This document shows, in pieces, positions 9,303 to 17,262 of a stretch of 64,000 nt of DNA; position 1 is the first letter of the stretch; each line of letters starts with the position of its first letter. Below the pieces are notes generated by a model. The model worked only from the letters and a program-made list of their open reading frames with translations. It ran no database searches and was not told where the DNA came from. Source of the stretch: Halobium salinum (lineage in GTDB: Archaea > Halobacteriota > Halobacteria > Halobacteriales > Haloferacaceae). Made by a program: the position numbers and the translations under genes. Location: contig NZ_JAODIW010000006.1 of assembly GCF_026586625.1 (NCBI RefSeq), positions 1-64,000 of the forward strand. The letters run 5' to 3'.

Positions 9303-10816
9303 CAGTACAGCACCTCCGTCTCCCGCAGCAGTTCCAGGTCACACAGCGTCCCGTGCACGTCGCGGATGTCCTCGAAGCCGTACATGAGCATGAGCAGTCG
9401 TTCGAGCGCCAGTCCCCAGGCCATCACGTCGCAGTCGATGCCGAGCGGTTCGAGCACCTCGGGACGGAACATCCCGCTGTTGCCGATTTCGATGAGTTCG
9501 CCCGTCTCCGGATGTCGCCCGAACAGTTCGAACGACGGCTCCGTGTACGGGTTGTAGTGCGGTTTGAACTGCACGTCGGTGATGCCGAACTGCCGGTAGA
9601 ACTCCTCGAAGGTGCCCATCAGGTCCCGCACCGAGAGGTCCTCGGCCATCACCCACCCCTCGATTTGGAAGAACTCCAGCAGATGGGTGGGGTCGAGCGT
9701 GTCGTTGCGGTACACCTTCTCGACGGAGAAGTACCGCTGTGGCGGCTCCAGGTCGCCGACGGCCTCCCCGGAGAGGTAGCGCATCGACAGCGACGTGGTG
9801 TGCCCGCGCAGGGCGACCGCCCGGGCGAACTCCTCGCTCCACGGCGAGTGGTAGCCGTCGCCGTCGTCGCCGACGCCGTTTCGGTGGGCGTCCTCGACCC
9901 GGTCGACCAGGTCCTCGGGGAGGTCGTGGATGGGCGGGACGTCCAGCGCGAAGCGGTCCCAGTGGGTGCGCGCCGGGTGGTCCTGGGGCATGAACAGGCA
10001 GTCGTTTATCCAGAAGTCCGCGTCGGCGTGGGGGCCCTCCATCTCCTCGAACCCCATCCCGACGAGGGTGTCCTTCACCCGGTCGGCGGTCTGTCTGAGG
10101 ATGTGGACCTTCCCGCCCGACGCCTCGTCGGCGTCGGCCTCGACGTTGTACTCGGTGAACTCCACGTCGCGCCACTCGCCGGAGGTGAGCAGTTCGGGCG
10201 TGAGGCGGTCGACGGTCTGGGCGGCTTCGACGCCCTCCATCAGGAGCGTGACGCCGTCGTCGGTGAGCGTCACCGACCGGACCGTGCGCTCGGATATCGC
10301 GACGAGCCCCCTGCTCTCCAACTGGTCGAGGGTGTCGCCGTCGACCGATTCGGCGTCGCCGGCGGCGACCGCATCGAGCGCGGCGGCCTCCGCGTCGCTC
10401 TCGGGGTCGGCGTCGGCCGCGGCGGTTATCTCTCCGCCGCCGATGTCGCCGTACCCCTTCCGGGCGTAGTTCGAGAGGGCGATGTCGACTTCGGGGCCTT
10501 CCAACCCGGAGGCGCCGATGACCTGCCCCATCGGGGCGGGGTCGTCGGCGGCACCCGCGTCGCGGGCGGCCTCGTAGAGGCGGACCTCGGGGAGGGCGGC
10601 CTCGCGGTACGTCTCGCCCTCGTCGGTGAGCGAGGCGGTCGACTCTTCCTGTTCCTCGATAGCGACCAGACCGGCGTCGCGGAGGTCGAAGACCGCCCCC
10701 GTCACCGTCTCCGGCTTGCGGCCGGTCGCGTCGGCCAGTTCGTCTATCGTCAGTGCGTCGGTCGCGCTCGCGGTCTCCAGTACCGCGACCTGCGCGTCCG
10801 GGAGTCGCGTGGACAT
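9302..10816 (-). CDS. pheS: Phenylalanyl-tRNA synthetase alpha subunit
   Basis: A 504-residue catalytic subunit of PheRS, class II. The N-terminal 200 residues include winged-helix DNA/RNA-binding-like segments (TIDELADATGRKPETVTGAV), typical of archaeal PheS. The catalytic half holds PAHLLEF-type motif 2 sequences (DPTHLLEFFQIEGWVM), VQFKPHYNPYTEPSFE and motif 3 WGLALERLLMLMYGFEDIRD, with the Phe-binding GNSGMFRPEV between them. The ATG at 10816 opens MSTRLPDAQVAVLE. It is the first gene of the pheST operon; the 316-base gap upstream carries its promoter, but no sharp TATA box is visible. Confidence 0.96.
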   Translation of the reverse strand: MSTRLPDAQVAVLETASATDALTIDELADATGRKPETVTGAVFDLRDAGLVAIEEQEESTASLTDEGETYREAALPEVRLYEAARDAGAADDPAPMGQVIGASGLEGPEVDIALSNYARKGYGDIGGGEITAAADADPESDAEAAALDAVAAGDAESVDGDTLDQLESRGLVAISERTVRSVTLTDDGVTLLMEGVEAAQTVDRLTPELLTSGEWRDVEFTEYNVEADADEASGGKVHILRQTADRVKDTLVGMGFEEMEGPHADADFWINDCLFMPQDHPARTHWDRFALDVPPIHDLPEDLVDRVEDAHRNGVGDDGDGYHSPWSEEFARAVALRGHTTSLSMRYLSGEAVGDLEPPQRYFSVEKVYRNDTLDPTHLLEFFQIEGWVMAEDLSVRDLMGTFEEFYRQFGITDVQFKPHYNPYTEPSFELFGRHPETGELIEIGNSGMFRPEVLEPLGIDCDVMAWGLALERLLMLMYGFEDIRDVHGTLCDLELLRETEVLY

Positions 10817-10980
10817 GGCGTGGTCTTGTTGCGGTAAGTGTCGGGTCGTCAGTTAGCCGTTCCGCTATCTCTCGGCCCCGCGGCGCTCGCTCGACGGGAG
10901 ACGCCGTGCGGGACCCTGCGCCGAACCGGTCGGGTTCGTCCCTCGGTCGCTCTCGCGGCCTCGGGAGTCCACCGGCCGCC

Positions 10981-11058
10981 TCAGGCGCCGAAAAAGAGTC
11001 CGAACCCGTCGGTGGTCGTCTCGCGTACGGTCCGCTGGACGCCGGGTTCGGACGTCAT
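10981..11058 (-). CDS. Possible 25-residue microprotein
   Basis: A tiny frame between pheS and the PRC-barrel genes starts with ATG at 11058 and ends with TGA at 10981. It reads MTSEPGVQRTVRETTTDG, then FGLFFGA. Most codons end in G or C, as in real genes here, and the mix of charged N-terminus and aromatic C-terminal tail is not random GC-rich sequence. No family is recognised and no TATA box is sharp. It could equally be chance; conservation in related genomes would settle it. Confidence 0.3.
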   Translation of the reverse strand: MTSEPGVQRTVRETTTDGFGLFFGA

Positions 11059-11132
11059 ACTCGGCAGGTGGCGGTGTCGGGAGAAAAGCGTTCGGGAGCG
11101 GAGCGCTCGGGGGTCGTCGGCCCGGAAGGCGC

Positions 11133-11387
11133 TCAGAAGCAGGTCTGTGAGAGCCGGACCTCGTCGCGACAGACGACGGCGACGCGTTCGTAGCGCAGCG
11201 GGTGGGCTTCGTCGTCGACGTAGTCGGTCCAGCCGAGGGTCGCGGCCACGGCGTCGGCCACGTCGGGGTCGAGCCGGAGGTACGCGACGCCGCCCTGCAC
11301 CTCGACGATGCGGCCGACGGGACGGCCGTTCGCGTCGGCGACGGGCTTTCCCTCGTCGGAGTCGCTGAACGCCAGTTCGGTGCTCAT
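11133..11387 (-). CDS. PRC-barrel-like protein, paralog 1
   Basis: An 84-residue acidic protein with the PRC-barrel pattern: MSTELAFSDSDEGKPVADAN, then GRPVGRIVEVQGGVAYLRLDP, a helix around VADAVAATLGW and a final strand RDEVRLSQTCF. PRC-barrels are small beta-barrels found in RNA-processing and photosynthetic proteins; the role of these haloarchaeal single-domain forms is unknown. It is the most diverged of three tandem relatives, with a Cys-Phe end and a longer loop. It lies 33 bases beyond the stop of paralog 2 and may be co-transcribed with it. Confidence 0.82.
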   Translation of the reverse strand: MSTELAFSDSDEGKPVADANGRPVGRIVEVQGGVAYLRLDPDVADAVAATLGWTDYVDDEAHPLRYERVAVVCRDEVRLSQTCF

Positions 11388-11420
11388 TGGTCTGTGGTGT
11401 GTGAAAATTCGCTCGGGGCG

Positions 11421-11666
11421 TTACATCTGCGAGAGACGAACTTCGTCGTCGGTTATCTCGGCGACCGTCGACTTCTGGAGCGGGTAGTCGTCCTCGTCGG
11501 CGTCGGCCCAGCCGAGCTTCGACATGATGGTCTCCGCGATGTTCGGGTCGGGGTCGACGTACGCGGTACCGTGTCGGACCTCGATGACCCGACCGACGGT
11601 GTCGCCGCTCGCGTCGACGACCTTCTTCCCCTCGTCCTTCTCGCTGAACGTGATTCCTACTGCCAT
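11421..11666 (-). CDS. PRC-barrel-like protein, paralog 2
   Basis: An 81-residue acidic protein: MAVGITFSEKDEGKKVVDAS, GDTVGRVIEVRHGTAYVDPD, a helix IAETIMSKLGWADADED and the final strand TDDEVRLSQM. It is nearly superimposable on paralog 3, with SKLGW, DADED and DTVGR shared. The ATG at 11666 matches the N-termini of the other two; an in-frame upstream codon would add ten unshared residues. It belongs to the leftward three-gene array, and its function is unknown. Confidence 0.82.
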   Translation of the reverse strand: MAVGITFSEKDEGKKVVDASGDTVGRVIEVRHGTAYVDPDPNIAETIMSKLGWADADEDDYPLQKSTVAEITDDEVRLSQM

Positions 11667-11903
11667 TGGGGTCTCACCGCAGTCGTCTCCGGTCACACCC
11701 TGTGACCTCGGACTGCGGAGACCAGGTACGCTCGCTCAGGAGATAAGCAACGTAGCCGGTTCGTCGAATGGTCCGAGAATCCGGACGGTCTCGGCGGTCG
11801 GGGCGCCGGACGGGCGGAACGCTCCGCGGTCGGGGTGCTGGACGGTCGAGAGCGTCGGGTGCGGACCGCAGAAAAACGGCGGGTCGGGAGGCGGGGAGCC
11901 GAA

Positions 11904-12149
11904 CTACAGGTCGCCGAGGCGGACCTGGTCGTCGGAGACCTCGGCGACCTTCGCCTCCTGCAGCGGGAAGGTATCCTCGTCCGCGTCGCCCCAGCCGAGC
12001 TTGGACTTGATGGTGTCCGTGAGGCCGGGGTCGGGGTCGACGTGGGCGGTACCGTGTTCGACCGAGACGATTCGGCCGACGGTGTCACCGTTCGCGTCTA
12101 CGACTTCTTTCCCCTCGTCGTCGTCGTCGAAGTTGATTTCGTGGGACAT
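11904..12149 (-). CDS. PRC-barrel-like protein, paralog 3
   Basis: An 81-residue acidic protein: MSHEINFDDDDEGKEVVDAN, GDTVGRIVSVEHGTAHVDPD, IKSKLGWGDADEDTFPLQEA and the end SDDQVRLGDL. It is the upstream member of the tandem array. The gaps are 237 bases to paralog 2 and 148 bases to the stress-protein stop upstream, so it may have its own promoter. The start at 12149 was fixed by alignment to paralog 2; a much longer in-frame extension upstream is Arg/Ser-rich and antisense to the stress-protein gene. Function unknown. Confidence 0.82.
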   Translation of the reverse strand: MSHEINFDDDDEGKEVVDANGDTVGRIVSVEHGTAHVDPDPGLTDTIKSKLGWGDADEDTFPLQEAKVAEVSDDQVRLGDL

Positions 12150-12297
12150 GGTTGGTCTCTCCGCAGTCGACGCCGGCCGCGAGTCGGGTCGGCGGTCGAC
12201 TGTACCTCGTCGGTTCTCCGGGACAGCGTAAACCTGCGTTGGCCAGAATCCCGAAACGAACGGGCGGCGGCGACGACGGCTCCCTCCACGGACGGCG

Positions 12298-12720
12298 CTA
12301 CAGCGTCTGCACCGGCACGTCGACCCGGCCGATGACGCGCTTCGTGGTCGAACCGAACAGCGGCTTGTCCGGGTCACCACGACCCCGCTTGCCCATGACA
12401 ACGAGGTCGATGGACCCCTCGGCGACGTAGCGGGCGATGACGTCCTCCGGGGAGCCCTTCTTCACTACCGTGAGGCAGTCGACGCCGGCCGACTCGGCGA
12501 GTTCCGCCACCTCGCCGACGAACTTCTCACCCTTCGCTCGCATCCGGCCGCCGGACTCGCCGATGTCGCTCGGGACGGCGACGAAGTCGACGGCCCCCAT
12601 GTCGACCGCGTACAGGGCGTGCACCGTCGCGCCGTGCTCGGCGGCGAGGGCCACGGCGTGTTCGGCCGCACGGCGAGCGGCCTTGCTACCGTCGGTCGGG
12701 ACGAGGATGGCGGTGTACAT
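12298..12720 (-). CDS. Universal stress protein (UspA family)
   Basis: A 140-residue single-domain Usp with an alpha/beta nucleotide-binding fold. It starts MYTAILVPTDGSKAARRAAE and carries the ATP-binding pattern G-x2-G-x9-G-S/T in the C-terminal part (VVMGKRGRGDP through FGSTTKRV), so it is probably the ATP-binding subtype. Such proteins help cells survive stress, but the target is not predictable. A TATA-like GTTATGCC on the minus strand lies about 30 bases before the ATG. It stands alone and is divergent from the ornithine cyclodeaminase gene. Confidence 0.92.
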   Translation of the reverse strand: MYTAILVPTDGSKAARRAAEHAVALAAEHGATVHALYAVDMGAVDFVAVPSDIGESGGRMRAKGEKFVGEVAELAESAGVDCLTVVKKGSPEDVIARYVAEGSIDLVVMGKRGRGDPDKPLFGSTTKRVIGRVDVPVQTL

Positions 12721-12853
12721 GACAGGTGTAGTACGTCACGCGGAGGCATAACGACGGCAGGCGTTCGCCGTCGATGAGGCGACCGTCGAGGCGACCGGGT
12801 GACCCGCGGCGAGGGGGCCAAACGTTGACGTGCTCGGCGTCGATGAGTGAGTC

Positions 12854-13825
12854 ATGACCGACGTGCGTATCCTCGGCGACGACGACGTGGCCGACCTGCT
12901 CTCGCTCCCGGCGCTCCTCTCCGAAATCGAACGCGGGTTCCTGAAACAGGGTCGCGACGAAGTCGAGCGCCCGCCGCGACCGCACTTCCCGGTCGGTGCC
13001 GACACGCCGGGTACCGCCCTCACCATGCCGGCGTACGTCCACGGCGACCCCACCTACGCGACGAAGCTCGCCAGCGTCCACGACGCGAACGCCGACCGTG
13101 GTCTCCCCACGGTGAACGCCCAGATTGCAGTCACCGACGCCGAGACCGGTCTGCCGCGGGCGTACCTCCACGGCACGCGCGTGACCAACGCCCGAACGGG
13201 CTGTATCGGCGGGCTCGCCGCCCGGGAGCTGGCGAACGAGGGGCCCGTCCGCCTCGGCGTCCTCGGCGCCGGCGCGCAGGCCCGCTGGCAGACCCGCGCG
13301 GTCGCCGCCGCGACCGACCTCGACCGCGTCCGCGTGTACTCCCCGTCCGACTCCCGCGAGGCCTGCGCCGCCGACCTCCGGGAACGACTCCCCGGCGTCG
13401 ACGTGACCGCGGTCGACTCCCCCGCCGAGGCCGTCTCCGGGTCCACGGTCGTCGTCACCGCGACCACGGCGACCGAACCGGTGTTCGACGGCGACGACCT
13501 CTCCCCCGGGACGCTCGTCGTCGCCGTCGGCGCCTACACCGCCGAGACGCGCGAGTTGGACGCGCGGACGTTCGAGCGCGCCGCGAGGGTGTTCGCCGAC
13601 GTGCCCGAGGAGGTCGCCGAAGTCGGCGACGTGCTCGAAGCCGGTCTCGACGCCGCCGACTTCGTCCCACTCTCGGAGGTGTTCGAGGGGCGGGCGGGTC
13701 GCGAGAGCGACGACGACATCCTCGTCGTCGAGAGCGTCGGCTCGGCGGTGCTGGACGCGGTGACGGCCGGGTGGCTGGTCGAGCGCGCCGAAGCCGAGGG
13801 CGCGGGCGACACGGTCGAACTCTGA
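12854..13825 (+). CDS. Ornithine cyclodeaminase / mu-crystallin family
   Basis: A 323-residue NAD(P)-dependent enzyme of the OCD/mu-crystallin family, whose members include ornithine cyclodeaminase, archaeal alanine dehydrogenase and ketimine reductase. The substrate cannot be read from sequence with certainty. Marks are PRPHFPVG and TMPAYV near the N-terminus, YATKLASVHDANADRGLPT, RTGCIGGLAARELAN, the dinucleotide-binding GVLGAGAQARWQTRA near residue 140 and VVVAVGAY further on. It begins MTDVRILGDDDVADLLSL. It converges with the small gene at 13838, leaving 12 bases between the stops, and has no obvious pathway partner here. It is unlinked to the arginine genes. Confidence 0.85.
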   Translation: MTDVRILGDDDVADLLSLPALLSEIERGFLKQGRDEVERPPRPHFPVGADTPGTALTMPAYVHGDPTYATKLASVHDANADRGLPTVNAQIAVTDAETGLPRAYLHGTRVTNARTGCIGGLAARELANEGPVRLGVLGAGAQARWQTRAVAAATDLDRVRVYSPSDSREACAADLRERLPGVDVTAVDSPAEAVSGSTVVVTATTATEPVFDGDDLSPGTLVVAVGAYTAETRELDARTFERAARVFADVPEEVAEVGDVLEAGLDAADFVPLSEVFEGRAGRESDDDILVVESVGSAVLDAVTAGWLVERAEAEGAGDTVEL

Positions 13826-13837
13826 GTTCACGGGCCG

Positions 13838-14104
13838 TCAGTCGTCGAGTCCCGTGCCCTCGCGGTCGTAGACGACCGTCAGCGTCCCTCGAGACGGTTC
13901 CTGACTCGCCTCCCGGAGCGTCTCGAACGCCTCCAGCGCCTCCTGCTTGCGGGCGTCGAGCCCGCCGGTCTCTCGAAGCTCCTCGCGGAACGTGTCGTAC
14001 ACCCGCTCCAACAGCGCCTGTACCGCGTGTGCGTCGGCTCTCGACCGTATCTCGAACGTCGCCTCGTGGTTCGTCACACCGAAGAGTTGGCGCTCCGAGG
14101 GCAA
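13838..14104 (-). CDS. Conserved-looking 88-residue protein, unknown
   Basis: I do not recognise this 88-residue protein. It begins MPSERQLFGVTNHEATFEIR and is mostly helical in appearance (AHAVQALLERVYDTFREELR, then KQEALEAFETLREAS), ending with a strand-like GTLTVVYDREGTG. There is no signal, membrane segment or cysteine. It starts 28 bases after the phosphoribosyltransferase stop and reads the same way, so the two are probably co-transcribed. The composition is acidic and typical of real genes here. Confidence 0.65.
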   Translation of the reverse strand: MPSERQLFGVTNHEATFEIRSRADAHAVQALLERVYDTFREELRETGGLDARKQEALEAFETLREASQEPSRGTLTVVYDREGTGLDD

Positions 14105-14132
14105 GAGGTCGCCCGTCGGGGAGACACGGGTC

Positions 14133-14651
14133 TCACCCGAGGTGGTGCACGTCGTATCGCTCGAACAGCGACTCGGTCTCCTCGGTGTGGTCGATGCCGA
14201 CCGTCGCGATGGACGAGACGGACGCCCCCGCCGCTTCGACCAGCGCGGCCGCCGCCCGCATCTGTGTTCCCGTCTCGACCCACTCGTCGACGAGGAGCAC
14301 GCGGTCGTCGGCGTCGAGCAGCCGAGGGTGGAGTTCTAGCGCCTTCGACTCGCCCGAGTAGTCGACGAACTCCCGGCGGAGCAGTTCGCCCTCGGGGTAC
14401 GGGAGTTTCCCACCCTTTCGGACCGCGACGAAGCCGAGGTCGAGGTCGGCCGCGAGGACGCTCCCGAGGACGAAGCCGAGCGCGTCGATGCCGGCGACGA
14501 CCGTCGGCGCCGAGTTGGGGTCGGTCGGTACCTCGGCGAGCAGGTCGGCCCTGAGCGACTCGAACGTCTCCGCGTCGGCGAACAGCGGCGTCAGGTCGTA
14601 GCGGCCGACGGTGTCGGTCCCCATCCGGTCGCGGTAGGCCTCGAACTCCAT
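14133..14651 (-). CDS. Phosphoribosyltransferase (APRT/HGPRT-like)
   Basis: A 172-residue type I phosphoribosyltransferase. The PRPP-binding loop is VLLVDEWVETGTQM near residue 120, and the strand VAGIDALGFVLGSVLA followed by FVAVRKGGKLPYP matches the adenine phosphoribosyltransferase-like pattern. These enzymes join a base to PRPP. The acidic Asp-Glu before the Thr-Gly-Thr is seen, but the base specificity is uncertain; purine salvage is likely. It starts MEFEAYRDRMGTDTVGRYDL and is followed by the 88-residue gene in what looks like a two-gene unit. Confidence 0.82.
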   Translation of the reverse strand: MEFEAYRDRMGTDTVGRYDLTPLFADAETFESLRADLLAEVPTDPNSAPTVVAGIDALGFVLGSVLAADLDLGFVAVRKGGKLPYPEGELLRREFVDYSGESKALELHPRLLDADDRVLLVDEWVETGTQMRAAAALVEAAGASVSSIATVGIDHTEETESLFERYDVHHLG

Positions 14652-14757
14652 CGACCCGCCCTACGCGGAGTCGTGGCGAAAAACCACGCTTCCGCGCCGG
14701 AGTGCCCGTCCCCGTGCCCCGACTCGACGGAGCCGACCGGAGTCGGAGACTCCGAGT

Positions 14758-15591
14758 TCAGTGGTCGGCGAGAACGTCCGCGACGCCCTCGAGGACCTCC
14801 GAGCGGTAGGTGGTGCGCGCCTCGTAGCACTGTTCGAGCTGAATCCCGGCGGCGCCGCTCGCGGTCAGCCAGTTGACGAAGTTCTCGGAGCTCGACCCGT
14901 CGCGGGCGTCGTCGGCGCCGACCTCGACCCGGAACGCCCCGCCGACGGCGTCCGAAATCGAGTCGCGAACGGCCTCGCGCAGTTTCCGGGGTGCCCCCCC
15001 GCCGACCGCGACGTGGGACTCGCTCCACCCGTGGAAGGAGACCGCCCGCTCGAACCCCACGTCCGCGATGCGGTCCAGCCCCGGGAACGAACCGGGGTGG
15101 ATGTCGGCCGAGGAGACGTGCCAGCGACGGTACGCCCCGCCGCCGTCGTTCCAGCCGGAGCAGTACCAGAGCGTCCCACCCAGCCAGTCGGACAGCCGCT
15201 CGGCCTGCTCGTCGGTACCGTACTCGACGTACCCGCCGTGCGGGGCACAGACGGCGAGTTTCGACGAGCGCTCGACCGTCCGTTCGACGAACTCGCTCCT
15301 CGCCCGAGCGGTCGACTCGTCGTAGTCGGGGTGCGGGACCACGGCGTCGAGCGTCCCCTCGAAACGCTCCTCGGACGCTTCTATCCGAGAGCGGCCGTCC
15401 GGGTTGACGGCGACGGAAGCGTCCGTACCGCGAGAGACGGTGAACAACGCACACGTCCCGCCGTGCCAGAGGCGAACTTGGTGTCCGACCTCGACCGACA
15501 GCTCCTCGAGCGTCGACTCGGGGACCGCACACCGTCCCCGCGGCGTCGACGCGTCGACTTCGACCTCGACCGGAACGTCGGTCGACGTCAT
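14758..15591 (-). CDS. Poly-gamma-glutamate hydrolase family protein, no signal
   Basis: A 277-residue member of the PGA hydrolase family (DUF867), zinc peptidases related to carboxypeptidases that cut gamma-linked polyglutamate. The metal-site pattern is clear: CAPHGGYVEYGTDEQAERL and, about 65 residues on, RAVSFHGWSES; RRWHVSSADIHPGSFPGL lies between. It is paralogous to the product at 18493-19647 but has no Tat motif from this start. A longer in-frame start at 15771 would not add a signal either. It diverges from the pgsC-pgsB operon, suggesting shared regulation. Cytoplasmic location is inferred; an alternative is a non-PGA amidase. Confidence 0.82.
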   Translation of the reverse strand: MTSTDVPVEVEVDASTPRGRCAVPESTLEELSVEVGHQVRLWHGGTCALFTVSRGTDASVAVNPDGRSRIEASEERFEGTLDAVVPHPDYDESTARARSEFVERTVERSSKLAVCAPHGGYVEYGTDEQAERLSDWLGGTLWYCSGWNDGGGAYRRWHVSSADIHPGSFPGLDRIADVGFERAVSFHGWSESHVAVGGGAPRKLREAVRDSISDAVGGAFRVEVGADDARDGSSSENFVNWLTASGAAGIQLEQCYEARTTYRSEVLEGVADVLADH

Positions 15592-16110
15592 CGTCCGTGG
15601 TTCCCCCGACGAGGCCCGCCGGCTCCGGGTGCCACAGGACCGAGTCTCGTCTGTCGGGACCTGCGGTGTGATGGCTGGTTCACGTTCGACGAGGGCCGCT
15701 GCTGGACCATATAGGTCAGGCAACCGGTCGGAAACGGCCGCGGTTCCCCGCCGGTTACCGCTCCATGCCATTCCATTCCGGCTCCCGAGGGCGACGGCCG
15801 TCCGCGTGCCCGGCGGACGATACGCCGTCCCACGAGACGAGCCGACACGATTCACGACACCCGTGTACACGGGACGGTGCGGTCGACCACGAACCGGGTT
15901 CTCGGCGCCGCTACGGCGGGTTCGTCCGCGTCCGTTGCCGCTGTTTCGGACCGTTTTCCTCAGTTGTCTATTCCAACCGCTGATTGGTCTGACGTCTATT
16001 AACTACACAACGAGTATTACCTCCCGTATAAGAAAGGGTCCCCAGCACGAGGGGTTTCGTCGTACGATGAAACACGGAGATGCAGAGTCGACGAAGCGGA
16101 GAAGCCGAAC
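15592..16110. promoter_or_regulatory. Divergent control region of the PGA locus
   Basis: These 519 bases separate the leftward hydrolase-family gene from the rightward pgs operon. The right third is unusually AT-rich for this genome (TCTATTAACTACACAACG near 15995) and carries a plain TATA box, TATAAGAAA at 16027-16035. Leftward, CTATATGG on the minus strand near 15708-15715 is a candidate TATA box about 115 bases before the hydrolase start. A 15-codon frame at 16067-16114 occupies the start of the rightward transcript. Confidence 0.55.
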
Positions 16111-16114
16111 GTGA
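16067..16114 (+). CDS. Possible 15-residue leader peptide
   Basis: From the TATA box at 16027, transcription should begin near 16055, so the first ATG on the message is the one at 16067. It opens a 15-codon frame, MKHGDAESTKRRSRT, whose TGA stop (16112-16114) overlaps the GTG start of pgsC in a GTGA. This is the arrangement used elsewhere in the window for coupled genes. Coupling of pgsC translation to this mini-frame is an inference; chance is a fair alternative. Confidence 0.3.
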   Translation: MKHGDAESTKRRSRT

Positions 16115-17262
16115 TAGTCGCCGCGGTCGTACTGTTGCTGGGACTCCTCGCGGGCGTCGCCGCGACGCAGATTTGGGGTCTTCGACTGTCGGGCGTGCTG
16201 GTCGTCCCGCTGTTCGCGCTGTACACCCTGTTCGACTTCACGTCGCTGCCGATTATCCTGGCGAGTGTCGCGCTCGCGTACGTCGGCGTCGGACTGGTTC
16301 ACGAACACACGCTGCTGTACGGACGCCGACTCCTGTACATCGCCATCGGTCTCGGCGCGTCGATACCGCTGGCCGTGACTGCGGCGCTCTCGCTCCGGTT
16401 CGGCGTGACGACGCCGGTCGAGGCGCTGTCCATCGGGAGCGTCCTGCCGGGCATCGCCGCGTACAACCTGCACCGTCTCGACGGGGAGCGCCGCGTCGAC
16501 GACGTTATCGCGAGCGCCGCGGCGTTCGTCGGACTCGTCGTCCTCGGCGCGTCACTGGTCACGCCGACGGTGGCACGGCTCGTCGCCGGCGTGACGCCGC
16601 CGGTACTGTTCGGTCAGGGGTCGGACATCGCCGCCCTCCGCGGGGTGGCCACCCTGGGCGGCGGCGACCCGACGGTGCTCGGCCCGGCGGTCGGGTCGCT
16701 CGTCGTCCTCGCCGGCATCGTCCTCTCGGGGCTGTACGAGGACATCTGGAACGTCAGGCTGCTGGGGCTCATCACCGTCCCCCTGCTCGCGCTCCTCCTC
16801 TTTCGCGACCCGGCGCTGGTCGGCCTGTACGTGGTGGCCGTCCCCGTCGTCTACGCGGTCACGACGCTGGTGAACCGGCGGACGCTCATCTACGGGCGCG
16901 TCCTGCTGTCGATATCCATCGGCGCCGGAGTCGTGCTGTCGCTCGCGCTCTCGACGTTCTACCCGGTCGTCTCCGGCCACTCGCTGCTCGTCACCGCGAT
17001 GCTCGTCGGCGTCGGCGGGTACAACCTGCATCGAATCTCTCCGGGACGCCGCCTCCACACGGTGGGCGTCTCCACCGGGAGCTTCGTCGCCTTCGTCGGC
17101 GTCGTCCACCTCCTGACGCGGGCGTACGCGCCGTTCGACTCGCAGGTCGCCGTCCTCGTCGGCGCGGTGCTCTGTGTCCCTGCCGTGCTGCTGGTGTTCG
17201 ACCTGGAGCGGAAACGCCGCCGGGACAACCGACTCTCCGAGACCCCGTACACGCACACATGA
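16111..17262 (+). CDS. pgsC: Double-length PgsC/CapC membrane protein
   Basis: A 383-residue integral membrane protein made of two PgsC-like halves. Bacillus PgsC is about 150 residues. Both halves show the family pattern: a first helix block, then LLYGRRLLYIAIG (first) and LIYGRVLLSISIG (second), then LPGIAAYNLHRLDGERR and VGVGGYNLHRISPGRR. PgsC partners the ligase PgsB to make and thread poly-gamma-glutamate through the membrane. About ten hydrophobic segments are visible. The start is a GTG at 16111; the N-terminus IVAAVVLLLGLLAG matches the first family helix. Its stop overlaps the pgsB start (ATGA). Confidence 0.86.
   Translation: MIVAAVVLLLGLLAGVAATQIWGLRLSGVLVVPLFALYTLFDFTSLPIILASVALAYVGVGLVHEHTLLYGRRLLYIAIGLGASIPLAVTAALSLRFGVTTPVEALSIGSVLPGIAAYNLHRLDGERRVDDVIASAAAFVGLVVLGASLVTPTVARLVAGVTPPVLFGQGSDIAALRGVATLGGGDPTVLGPAVGSLVVLAGIVLSGLYEDIWNVRLLGLITVPLLALLLFRDPALVGLYVVAVPVVYAVTTLVNRRTLIYGRVLLSISIGAGVVLSLALSTFYPVVSGHSLLVTAMLVGVGGYNLHRISPGRRLHTVGVSTGSFVAFVGVVHLLTRAYAPFDSQVAVLVGAVLCVPAVLLVFDLERKRRRDNRLSETPYTHT

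Noticed and set aside
6261-9557. A 1098-codon open frame opposite the gamma-synthase and pheT genes
   Set aside because: It spans two real genes on the other strand and reads as a shadow of their codon structure; no recognisable domain.
15708-15715. A CTATATGG TATA-like word for the divergent hydrolase-family gene
   Set aside because: It lies about 115 bases before the chosen start, too far for a typical short leader, so it is noted only as a candidate in the control region.
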